Source: Ectopseudomonas composti (GTDB taxonomy: Bacteria; Pseudomonadota; Gammaproteobacteria; Pseudomonadales; Pseudomonadaceae). Taken from it: a stretch of 64,000 bases of DNA. Where the stretch lies: positions 62,001 to 126,000 of the forward strand of contig NZ_LSSW01000030.1 of NCBI RefSeq assembly GCF_001567565.1, written 5' to 3'. The translations under genes and the position numbers were made by a program. The notes beneath the pieces were generated by a model, which saw only the letters and a list, made by a program, of their open reading frames with translations, ran no database searches and was not told the origin of the DNA. This document shows positions 55,343-62,634 of the stretch, piece by piece (the first letter of the stretch is position 1; each line of letters begins with the position of its first letter).

Positions 55343-56683
55343 TCAGGATGCCGAGCCGGACGTGGCGCCAGAGGGGCCCTCGCCCAGTTCGACCCTGCGA
55401 ATTTGGCCGACGATCAGACCGAAGCTGACCACCGCCAGCAGGGCATTGAGGCCAACGTAGACCAATGCCCCATCGAAAGAACCACTATGGCTGACCAGGT
55501 AACCGATGATGATCGGCGTGGTCACTGCCGCCAGATTGCCAAAGGTGTTGAACAGCCCCCCAGAAAGGCCGAGGATCTGCCGTGGCGAAGTGTCGGCCAC
55601 CAGCGTCCAGCCCAGCGAACCGAGGCCCTTGCCGAAGAAGGCCAGGGCCATCAGCGCCACCACGGCCGTATCGCTGTCGACGAAGATGCACAGCACCACC
55701 GCGCTCGACAGCAGCAGGCCGAGCACCATCGGCAGCTTGCGCGCCAGGGTCAGCGAATGGCCGCGACGCAGCATGCCGTCGGACAGCAGCCCGCCGAGCA
55801 CACCACCGATGCAGCCACTGATGGCCGGCAGCGCGGCGGCGAAACCGGCGCCGAGAATGCTCATGCCGCGCGCCTGCACCAGGTACACGGGGAACCAGGT
55901 GAGAAAGAAGTAGGTAATGGCGTTGTTGCAGTACTGGCCAAGGTAGATACCGATCATGGTGCGCTGGCGCAGCAGCAGCCCCAGGTAGCGCCACTGCGAA
56001 CCGCCGCTACCGCCGCGCTGCCCTTCCAGGTCGATCAACGCCCCGCCCTGCTCCAGGTGCGCCAGTTCGGCCGCGCCGATGCGCGGGTGCTGACGCGGGC
56101 CGTGCAGTTGCTTGAGCCAGACGAGCGACAGCACCAGGCCGAGACAACCGAGCACGATGAATACCGCTTGCCAGCCCATCGTCTGCACCACCCAGCCCAT
56201 CAGCGGCGCGAACAGCGCGGTGGCGGCGTACTGCGCCGAGCTGGAGATGGCCGTGGCAGTGGCGCGCTCGGCCGTGGGAAACCAGGAGGCAGTGATCCGC
56301 GCATTGCCGGGAAAGCACGGCGCACTGGCAAAGCCCACCAGCAAGCGCAGGAGGAACATCGAGGTCACCGCCCAGGTGCCCGGCAGCCAGCCGACGAAGC
56401 CCTGCAGCAGGGTCAGCGTCGACCAGATGAACAGCGCCAGGGTATACACCGGCTTGGTGCCGAAGCGGTCGAACAGCCAACCGCCGGGAATCTGCCCGAT
56501 CACATAGGCCCAGCCGAACGCCGAGAAGATGTAGCCGAGCGTCACCGCGTCGATGCCCAGGCCGGCCTGCATCGCCGAACCGGCGACGGAAAGACTGGAG
56601 CGATCGGCGAAGGTGATGGTGGTGACCAGAAACAGCATCAGCAGAATGCGGTAGCGCACCCGACCTGGTTTGGCGTCCGGCAT
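55343..56683 (-). CDS. gudP: GudP-type MFS aldarate transporter
   Basis: A 446-residue MFS protein (ACS family) with 12 helices. VTTITFADRSSLSVAGSAM in helix 1, GQIPGGWLFDRFG and ISSSAQYAATALFAPLMGW fit the GudP/GarP D-glucarate/D-galactarate importers. It would take up aldarates by proton symport. The start was placed at 56683 (MPDAKPGRVRYRIL); 20 residues could be added. It lies 56 bp after gudD and 22 bp before garD. Confidence 0.9.
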   Translation of the reverse strand: MPDAKPGRVRYRILLMLFLVTTITFADRSSLSVAGSAMQAGLGIDAVTLGYIFSAFGWAYVIGQIPGGWLFDRFGTKPVYTLALFIWSTLTLLQGFVGWLPGTWAVTSMFLLRLLVGFASAPCFPGNARITASWFPTAERATATAISSSAQYAATALFAPLMGWVVQTMGWQAVFIVLGCLGLVLSLVWLKQLHGPRQHPRIGAAELAHLEQGGALIDLEGQRGGSGGSQWRYLGLLLRQRTMIGIYLGQYCNNAITYFFLTWFPVYLVQARGMSILGAGFAAALPAISGCIGGVLGGLLSDGMLRRGHSLTLARKLPMVLGLLLSSAVVLCIFVDSDTAVVALMALAFFGKGLGSLGWTLVADTSPRQILGLSGGLFNTFGNLAAVTTPIIIGYLVSHSGSFDGALVYVGLNALLAVVSFGLIVGQIRRVELGEGPSGATSGSAS

Positions 56684-56739
56684 CGGTAAGACTCGCGTAT
56701 GGAAACGACAGGCCCGATGCACAGCACCGGGCCGCTGGA

Positions 56740-58089
56740 TCACCGTACCAGGCAGGGCTTCTTGTTATTGAAGGTCCAACCAGGGATCAGGTACTGCATG
56801 GCAATCGCATCGTCACGCGCGCCCAGGCCCTTGGCCTGGTACAGCTCGTGCGCCTTGGCCAGCGCGTCCCAGTCCAACTCGACGCCGAGCCCCGGCGTCT
56901 TCGGCACCTGCACCAGGCCACCTTCGATGCGCAGCGGGTTGCGCGTCAGGTACTGACCGTCCTGCCAGATCCAGTGGGTGTCGATGGCGGTGACTCGCCC
57001 CGGCGCTGCGGCGGCGACATGGGTGAACATGGCCAGGGAAATGTCGAAGTGGTTGTTCGAGTGCGAGCCCCACGTCAGGCCCCAGTCGTTGCACATCTGC
57101 GCCACGCGCACGGAGCCGGCCATGGTCCAGAAGTGCGGATCGGCCAGCGGGATGTCCACCGATTGCAGGGAAATGGTGTGGCCCATCTGCCGCCAGTCGG
57201 TGGCGATCATGTTGGTCGCGGTCGGCAGGCCGGTGGCGCGGCGGAACTCGGCCATCACCTCACGGCCGCTGTAGCCGTTCTCGGCGCCGCACGGGTCTTC
57301 GGCATAGGCCAGCACGCCATGCAGGTCGCGGCACAGGGCGATGGCCTGATCCAGCGACCAACCGCCATTGGGGTCGAGGGTCACGCGGGCATTCGGGAAA
57401 CGCGCAGCCAGGGCACGAATCGCCTCGACCTCGGCCTCACCATGCAGCACACCGCCCTTGAGTTTGAAGTCGTTGAAGCCATAGCGCGCATGCGCGGCCT
57501 CGGCCTGGCGGACGATGGTTTCCGGGGTCAACGCGGTCTGGTTGCGCACACGCTCCCAGGTGTCGTCGGCGTCGCGCTCATCGCGGTAGCCGAGATCGGT
57601 CTTGTCCTTGTCACCGACGAAGAACAGATAGCCGAGCATTTCCACCGCATCGCGCTGCTGGCCTTCGCCAAGCAGGGCCGCCACCGGCACACCGAGGTGC
57701 TGACCGAGCAAATCGAGCAGCGCCGACTCCAGCGCGGTGACGGCATGAATGGTGATGCGCAGGTCGAAGGTCTGCAGGCCACGGCCGCCAGAATCGCGGT
57801 CGGCGAAGGCACGGCGCACCTGGTTGAGCAGCGCGTTGTAATTGCCGACCGGCTGGCCGACGAGGATCGAGCGGGCGTCTTCGAGGGTCTGGCGAATGCC
57901 CTCGCCACCGGGGACTTCGCCGACACCGACGTGGCCGGCGCTGTCCTTGAGAATGAGGATGTTGCGGGTGAAGTAAGGGCCGTGGGCACCGCTCAGGTTG
58001 AGCAGCATGCTGTCGTGGCCGGCGACCGGCACGACTTGCAGCTCGGTGATCAGCGGAGTACCGACAGCGGCAGGATTCTGTGAAGTCAT
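56740..58089 (-). CDS. gudD: GudD, glucarate dehydratase
   Basis: A 449-residue enolase-superfamily enzyme. Catalytic and metal residues: KLKGG (Lys pair), TLDPNGGWS (Asp), AEDPCG (Glu), TATNMIATDW (Asn) and WGSHSNNHFDISL (His). It dehydrates D-glucarate (and L-idarate) to 5-keto-4-deoxyglucarate. Sequence is close to P. putida and E. coli GudD with the GRGLQTFDLRITIH region intact. It lies 111 bp after kdgD, with two hairpins between. Start ATG 58089. Confidence 0.95.
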   Translation of the reverse strand: MTSQNPAAVGTPLITELQVVPVAGHDSMLLNLSGAHGPYFTRNILILKDSAGHVGVGEVPGGEGIRQTLEDARSILVGQPVGNYNALLNQVRRAFADRDSGGRGLQTFDLRITIHAVTALESALLDLLGQHLGVPVAALLGEGQQRDAVEMLGYLFFVGDKDKTDLGYRDERDADDTWERVRNQTALTPETIVRQAEAAHARYGFNDFKLKGGVLHGEAEVEAIRALAARFPNARVTLDPNGGWSLDQAIALCRDLHGVLAYAEDPCGAENGYSGREVMAEFRRATGLPTATNMIATDWRQMGHTISLQSVDIPLADPHFWTMAGSVRVAQMCNDWGLTWGSHSNNHFDISLAMFTHVAAAAPGRVTAIDTHWIWQDGQYLTRNPLRIEGGLVQVPKTPGLGVELDWDALAKAHELYQAKGLGARDDAIAMQYLIPGWTFNNKKPCLVR

Positions 58090-58138
58090 GAGCGTTACCC
58101 TGTTGTTCTTATGCGGGTTCGACAATGGTGCAACCATG

Positions 58139-58190
58139 TCGCGCCCGGCCTGCCGGGGCGCGACTGCGCCGCTCGCCGAGGCGAGCGGCT
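58139..58190 (-). repeat. Tandem GC-rich hairpins between kdgD and gudD
   Basis: TCGCGCCC / GGGCGCGA (58139-58146, 58156-58163) and GCCGCTCGCC / GGCGAGCGGC (58168-58177, 58180-58189) form two adjacent stems of 8 and 10 bp. No T-tract follows on the minus strand. They may act as an mRNA processing or stability element, or partial attenuator, setting kdgD above the distal genes. Confidence 0.6.
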
Positions 58191-58200
58191 ATCTGCGCTG

Positions 58201-59112
58201 TTACTGCGCGCCTTGCGCTTCGATCAGCTTGGCCAGGGCTTCGTATTCGTCCGGCAGCAGATCGGTCAGCGGTGCACGTACCGGGCCGGCATCGTAACCG
58301 ACGATCTTGGCGCCGGCCTTGACGATGCTCACCGCATAACCGGCCTTGCGGTTGCGGATGTCCAGGTACGGCAGGAAGAAATCGTCGATCAGCTTGCCAA
58401 CGGTGGCGTGATCTTCCGCAGCGATGGCGCGGTAGAACGCCATGGCGGTTTTCGGGATGAAGTTGAACACGGCCGAGGAATACACCGGTACACCCAGCGC
58501 CCTGTAGGCAGCGGCATAGACTTCGGCGGTCGGCAGGCCGCCGAGGTAGGTCAGGCGCTCGCCCAGGCGGCGACGGATCGACACCATCAGTTCGATGTCA
58601 CCCAGGCCGTCCTTGTAGCCGATCAGGTTCGGGCAACGCTCGGCCAGTTGCTCCAGCAGGTTGGCGTTGAGGCGGCAGACGTTACGGTTGTAGATCACCA
58701 CACCGATGTTCACCGACTTGCACACCTGCTCGACGTGAGCGGCAACACCGTCCTGCGAGGCTTCGGTCAGGTAATGCGGCAGCAGCAGCAGGCCCTTGGC
58801 GCCCAGGCGCTCGGCTTCCTGTGCCATCTGGATGGCAACGCGGGTCGGGCCACCCACGCCGGCCAGGATAGGTACGGACTTCTCGCAGGTATCTACGGCT
58901 GTCTTGATCACGGCGCTGTACTCGTCCGGCGCCAGGGAGAAGAACTCGCCAGTACCACCGGCGGCGAACAGGGCGGAAGCACCATAAGGCGCCAGCCACT
59001 CAAGACGGCGCACGTAGCCCGCCGGGTTGAAATCACCGGCAGCATCGAAGTCGGTCACCGGGAAAGACAGCAGACCAGAGGAGAGGATGGACTTAAGTTC
59101 TTGTGGATTCAT
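58201..59112 (-). CDS. kdgD: KdgD, 5-keto-4-deoxyglucarate dehydratase/decarboxylase
   Basis: A 303-residue DHDPS-family (beta/alpha)8 enzyme: N-terminal LLSFPVTDFDAAGDFN, GGTGEFFSLAPDEY, YNRNVCRLNA and the Schiff-base Lys in GYKDGLGDIEL. It converts 5-keto-4-deoxyglucarate to 2-oxoglutarate semialdehyde plus CO2 and water. It is the first gene of the leftward operon. The semialdehyde dehydrogenase that would complete the pathway to 2-oxoglutarate is not in the window. Confidence 0.95.
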   Translation of the reverse strand: MNPQELKSILSSGLLSFPVTDFDAAGDFNPAGYVRRLEWLAPYGASALFAAGGTGEFFSLAPDEYSAVIKTAVDTCEKSVPILAGVGGPTRVAIQMAQEAERLGAKGLLLLPHYLTEASQDGVAAHVEQVCKSVNIGVVIYNRNVCRLNANLLEQLAERCPNLIGYKDGLGDIELMVSIRRRLGERLTYLGGLPTAEVYAAAYRALGVPVYSSAVFNFIPKTAMAFYRAIAAEDHATVGKLIDDFFLPYLDIRNRKAGYAVSIVKAGAKIVGYDAGPVRAPLTDLLPDEYEALAKLIEAQGAQ

Positions 59113-59173
59113 TATGCGAACACCCTGTAAAGCGAGTTGTGAGGAATGGCGTCAGCCGCAGCTGTAGAGATAC

Positions 59174-59186
59174 GTTATCGTACAAC
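59174..59186. promoter_or_regulatory. Operator-like site, kdgD side
   Basis: GTTATCGTACAAC shares GT-N-AT-NNN-ACAAC with the site at 59390-59402 (9 of 13 positions; the variable ones are mostly the central three). The form resembles the FadR-type GntR operator TNGTNNNACNA with one change. It lies 62-74 bp before the kdgD ATG, near the expected leftward promoter. Confidence 0.45.
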
Positions 59187-59351
59187 AATAAAAAAAACAC
59201 CAGTTTTTCTATCGTCCGTTCGTCGCAGTCTTTTCGCTGCGGCCAAGCCCGCCCGCAAAACCACCCCGCAGCGCCAAAGCTCAGCGTAGAGCAGGCCCCA
59301 TCATGACGCCAGAAAATATGCCAGCGCAATCATCATCATTCATGAGCGGCG

Positions 59352-59380
59352 TTGACAGGCCAGGAACAGGCTGGTACTAA
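59352..59380 (+). promoter_or_regulatory. Candidate sigma-70 promoter of the rightward unit
   Basis: TTGACA (59352-59357), a 17-base spacer and TACTAA (59375-59380). The -35 is perfect; the -10 is weak, as is common for activated or repressed promoters. The operator-like site at 59390 lies just downstream, where a bound repressor would block initiation. Confidence 0.5.
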
Positions 59381-59389
59381 TTTCACCAA

Positions 59390-59402
59390 GTCATACGACA
59401 AC
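59390..59402. promoter_or_regulatory. Operator-like site, gudD2 side
   Basis: GTCATACGACAAC; its reverse complement GTTGTCGTATGAC and the left site share the outer half-sites with a variable three-base centre. It lies 10-22 bp downstream of the candidate -10 and about 38 bp before the small upstream ORF. Two copies flanking a divergent control region suggest one regulator for both units. Confidence 0.45.
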
Positions 59403-59439
59403 CTATGACATTCCAATAAAAACAAACGAGGCCCAGGTC

Positions 59440-59604
59440 ATGTCACAGACCTTCACTGCCACCACCTGCTCTCGCCGCGTACTGCATTGCCGCGTTGCCA
59501 GCTCTGGTCAGGACAACGCCGCTTGCGCGAGCTTCGTTGCCGGCTTCGCCCCCGCTCTTGTCTGCTGCCGCCTGGATCGCCTGCTGATCCCGGTGCACGG
59601 CTGA
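59440..59604 (+). CDS. Possible small cysteine-rich upstream ORF
   Basis: A 54-residue frame opening MSQTFTATTCSRRVLHCRVA and holding five Cys and several Arg. A GAGG element lies about 8 bp before the ATG, better than the ribosome site of the downstream gudD2. The stop (59602-59604) is 56 bp before gudD2. It could be a leader peptide, a translational-coupling uORF or a chance frame. No family is recognised. Confidence 0.35.
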   Translation: MSQTFTATTCSRRVLHCRVASSGQDNAACASFVAGFAPALVCCRLDRLLIPVHG

Positions 59605-59660
59605 ACCGTCCCTTCGCCATTGCGGCCGAGGGCCGCACCAAGTCCGGAGCCCCTGCCAAG

Positions 59661-61040
59661 ATGTCCAACACCCCTCAGATAGTCGACATGCAAGTCATCC
59701 CGGTCGCCGGACATGACAGCATGCTGCTCAACCTGTGCGGCGCCCATGCCCCCTACTTCACCCGCAACCTGGTGCTGCTCAAGGACAATGCAGGCCGCAC
59801 CGGTTGTGGCGAAGTCCCTGGTGGCGAAGGTATCCGCCAGGCGTTGGAGCGCTGTCGCGAGCTGGTGATCGGCCAATCGGTCGGCCGCTACAACCACGTG
59901 CTCAATCGCCTGCGCCAGGCCATCGCGGGGCCGGCCAAGGGGCCACAGACCACCCAGCATCAGGTCACGTCCGAATCCGAAGCACGGGTGCTCAAGCAAC
60001 CGCACGAAATCAACCTGCGCCTGGACAACGTGATCACTGCGGTCGAAGCCGCCCTGCTCGACCTGCTCGGCCAGCATCTCGACGTGCCGGTGGCCGAACT
60101 GCTCGGCAGCGGCCAGCAGCGCGACAGCGTGCCGATGCTCGCTTACCTCTTCTATATAGGTGAGCGCCAGCGTACCGACCTACCCTACCTCGCCGGCAAG
60201 GGCTCGCACGATGACTGGTATCACCTGCGCCACCAGGCCGCGCTGACGCCCGCGGCCATCGCTCGCCTGGCCGAAGCCGCGCATGCGCGCTATGGCTTCA
60301 ACGACTTCAAGCTCAAGGGCGGCGTGATGCGCGGTGCCGAGGAAATGGACGCGATCCGTGCAATCAAGGCGCGCTTCCCCAATGCGCGCGTCACCCTCGA
60401 CCCCAATGGCGCCTGGTCGCTGGACGAGGCTATCGCCCTGTGCCAGGGCCAAGGTCATGTATTGGCCTACGCCGAAGACCCCTGCGGCCCGGAAAACGGC
60501 TACTCGGGCCGCGAGGTGATGGCCGAGTTCAAGCGCGCCACCGGCATTCCCACCGCTACCAACATGGTCGCCACCGACTGGCGGCAGATGGGCCACTCGC
60601 TGCGCCTGGAAGCCGTCGACATTCCCCTGGCCGACCCACACTTCTGGACCATGCAGGGCGCCGTGCGCCTCGGCCAGGTGTGCGAAGAATTCGGCCTGAC
60701 CTGGGGTTCGCATTCGAACAACCATTTCGACATTTCCCTGGCCATGTTCACCCATGCCGCCGCTGCCGTACCGGGCCGCGTCACGGCCATCGACACCCAC
60801 TGGATCTGGCAGGAAGGCGAAGAGCGCCTGACCCGCGAGCCGCTGCAGATCAGCGCTGGCCAGGTACAGGTTGCCGACAGGCCCGGCCTCGGTATCGAGC
60901 CGGACATGGAGCGGATCATGGCCGCTCACGAGCTTTACAAGAAGGTGGCAAGCGGCGCGCGTGACGACGCCATGGCCATGCAGTACCTGGTTCCGGGTTG
61001 GCAATATCACCCGAAACGTCCCAGCCTCGGCCGCGACTGA
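59661..61040 (+). CDS. Second glucarate dehydratase paralogue with insertion
   Basis: A 459-residue enolase-superfamily protein very like GudD: PVAGHDSMLLNLCGAHAPYF, KLKGG, TLDPNGAWS, AEDPCGPENGYSGR, TATNMVATDW and WGSHSNNHFDIS all retained. Unlike gudD1, it has an insertion after about residue 90 (GPAKGPQTTQHQVTSES to KQPHEINLRLDN) in place of the DRDSGGRGLQTFDLR region. The active site looks complete, so it probably dehydrates glucarate or a related aldarate, perhaps with different specificity. ATG 59661 has only GGAG at 11 bp. It heads the transporter operon. Confidence 0.9.
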   Translation: MSNTPQIVDMQVIPVAGHDSMLLNLCGAHAPYFTRNLVLLKDNAGRTGCGEVPGGEGIRQALERCRELVIGQSVGRYNHVLNRLRQAIAGPAKGPQTTQHQVTSESEARVLKQPHEINLRLDNVITAVEAALLDLLGQHLDVPVAELLGSGQQRDSVPMLAYLFYIGERQRTDLPYLAGKGSHDDWYHLRHQAALTPAAIARLAEAAHARYGFNDFKLKGGVMRGAEEMDAIRAIKARFPNARVTLDPNGAWSLDEAIALCQGQGHVLAYAEDPCGPENGYSGREVMAEFKRATGIPTATNMVATDWRQMGHSLRLEAVDIPLADPHFWTMQGAVRLGQVCEEFGLTWGSHSNNHFDISLAMFTHAAAAVPGRVTAIDTHWIWQEGEERLTREPLQISAGQVQVADRPGLGIEPDMERIMAAHELYKKVASGARDDAMAMQYLVPGWQYHPKRPSLGRD

Positions 61041-61074
61041 CTCGCGCGGCTTTCATCCCAACCGGAGTATTCCA

Positions 61075-62052
61075 ATGAAAAAAACATTCCGCGCCTCCCT
61101 CCTTTCCGCTGTCGTCGGTATCGGTGCCCTGGTCAGCAGCGCTGCCACGTTCGCCGATGAGGTCAAATGGCCGACGCGGCCGATCCAGGTGGTGGTGATC
61201 GCCAACCCTGGCGGTGACACCGATTTCAATGCCCGCATGATGGCCAAGTACTTCAACGAGATCACCGGCAAGACCATGGTGGTGACCAACGTCGCTGGCG
61301 GCGGTGGCACCCTGGCGGCCGAGCAGGTCAAGGGCGCAGCAGCGGATGGCAACACCATCCTCTTCACCCACCCGGGCCAGTTGATCGTCAACGAAGTCGC
61401 CGGTCTGACCGAAGACAGCTTCAATACCTTCGACGTCGCCTGCATCGCCGGCGTCGACAAGAGCACCGTGTTCGTCGCTTCCAAACAGTCCGGCGTGACC
61501 AGCATGAAAGACCTGGTCGACAAGTCCAAAGCCAACCCGGGCAGCATCACCTACGGCACCGAGATGGGCAGCTTCTCCCACCTGCAAGGCCTGATGCTGG
61601 AGAAGCTCACCGGCGCCAAGCTGAAGATGGTCGACGGCGGCACCGTCTCCGACCGCGTGGTCGGCATGCTCGGCGGTCGCCTGGACATGGGCGCCATCAC
61701 CTATGGTTCGGTGCAGGACTACGTTCAGGGTGGGCAGATGGTCGCACTGGGCCAGCCTAACGCCGAGCGCAACCCCATGATTGGCAACGTACCGACCCTC
61801 AAGGAGCAGGGCCTGGATATCACCATGGACAAGCCTTACGTCGTGGCCTTCCCGAAAGGTACCGATCCGGCGATCGTGGAAAAGATGTCCGCCATCATGA
61901 AGCAGATCACCGAGCAGCCCGGCTACGCCGAAGACCTGAAGAAATTCAAACAGCCAGTCGCCTTCTTCGGCACCGAAGAGGCCAAGCAGATTCTGGCCAA
62001 GACCCGCGAAGACTTCATGCAGTTCAAGGATGAGCTGCGCAAGGCCAAGTAA
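61075..62052 (+). CDS. tctC: TctC-family periplasmic solute-binding protein
   Basis: A 325-residue Bug/TctC-type binding protein with a signal peptide (about residues 1-27, ends ATFADE). VKWPTRPIQVVVIANPGGDTDFNAR and NVAGGGGTLAAEQV are family landmarks; the C-terminal domain has PTLKEQGLDI and PAIVEKM. It captures a carboxylate in the periplasm and delivers it to TctAB. Placement after a glucarate dehydratase suggests an aldarate ligand. CGGAG 8 bp before the ATG at 61075 decides the start. Confidence 0.93.
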   Translation: MKKTFRASLLSAVVGIGALVSSAATFADEVKWPTRPIQVVVIANPGGDTDFNARMMAKYFNEITGKTMVVTNVAGGGGTLAAEQVKGAAADGNTILFTHPGQLIVNEVAGLTEDSFNTFDVACIAGVDKSTVFVASKQSGVTSMKDLVDKSKANPGSITYGTEMGSFSHLQGLMLEKLTGAKLKMVDGGTVSDRVVGMLGGRLDMGAITYGSVQDYVQGGQMVALGQPNAERNPMIGNVPTLKEQGLDITMDKPYVVAFPKGTDPAIVEKMSAIMKQITEQPGYAEDLKKFKQPVAFFGTEEAKQILAKTREDFMQFKDELRKAK

Positions 62053-62118
62053 GCCACAACGCAGCGCCGGCCCGATCGACTTGGGCCGGCGCTGCACCTC
62101 AGAACATCGAGGTACGCG

Positions 62119-62625
62119 ATGAACACCCTCAACAAGAAAGAACTGATCATCGGCATCGCCATGCTCGGTGCGAGCCTTGCCTACCTGCTCGCGGCGCAGC
62201 AGTTGCCCGGGCATGACGGCGTCGATGCGGCCACCGTGCCCAAGCTGCTGGCCGGGCTGCTGTCTCTACTGGGCGTGATGCAACTGGTCAGCGCCTTTGC
62301 CAGACCCAAGGCGGCGGCCGAACCCGCGAGCCCGGCACCGGCAGACGCCGAAGAGCCGAGCGCCGATGTCGTCGAACCGAAGACAGTCTTCAAGACACTT
62401 GGCCTGATCCTCGGCTACATGGCCCTGCTCGGCCCTGTGGGCTTCCCGATCATGACCGTGGTTTACCTGTATCTGCAGTTCCTCGTGCTGACCCCGGCGA
62501 ACCAGAAAGCCAGGCACCTGACCTACCTGTTGATCGCCGTCACCTGCTCTGCGCTCATCTTCCTGCTGTTCCGCGAGGCCTTCGACCTGTTGCTGCCCGC
62601 TGGTCTGCTGAACAACTTCCTCTGA
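62119..62625 (+). CDS. tctB: TctB-family small membrane subunit
   Basis: A 168-residue protein with four predicted helices: ELIIGIAMLGASLAYLLAA, KLLAGLLSLLGVMQLVSAF, TLGLILGYMALLGPVGFPIMTVVYLYLQFL and YLLIAVTCSALIFLLFREAF. It is the small membrane subunit of tripartite tricarboxylate transporters. An acidic, Ala/Pro-rich loop (EPASPAPADAEEPSADVVEP) separates helices 2 and 3. It lies 66 bp after tctC and 9 bp before tctA. Confidence 0.92.
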   Translation: MNTLNKKELIIGIAMLGASLAYLLAAQQLPGHDGVDAATVPKLLAGLLSLLGVMQLVSAFARPKAAAEPASPAPADAEEPSADVVEPKTVFKTLGLILGYMALLGPVGFPIMTVVYLYLQFLVLTPANQKARHLTYLLIAVTCSALIFLLFREAFDLLLPAGLLNNFL

Positions 62626-62634
62626 GGATCGACC

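Larger units (their letters stand above)
59113..59439. other. Divergent aldarate control region
   Basis: 327 bp between the kdgD start and the first ATG of the rightward unit. It has an A-tract (59189-59198), two related 13-bp palindromic sites and a rightward promoter with TTGACA. A run of low-complexity Pro/Arg frames at 59213-59300 is not coding. No regulator gene is present. Confidence 0.7.

Noticed and set aside
56848..58083. 411-codon rightward frame
   Set aside because: Antisense to gudD; similar shadow frames lie over garD, gudP and tctA.
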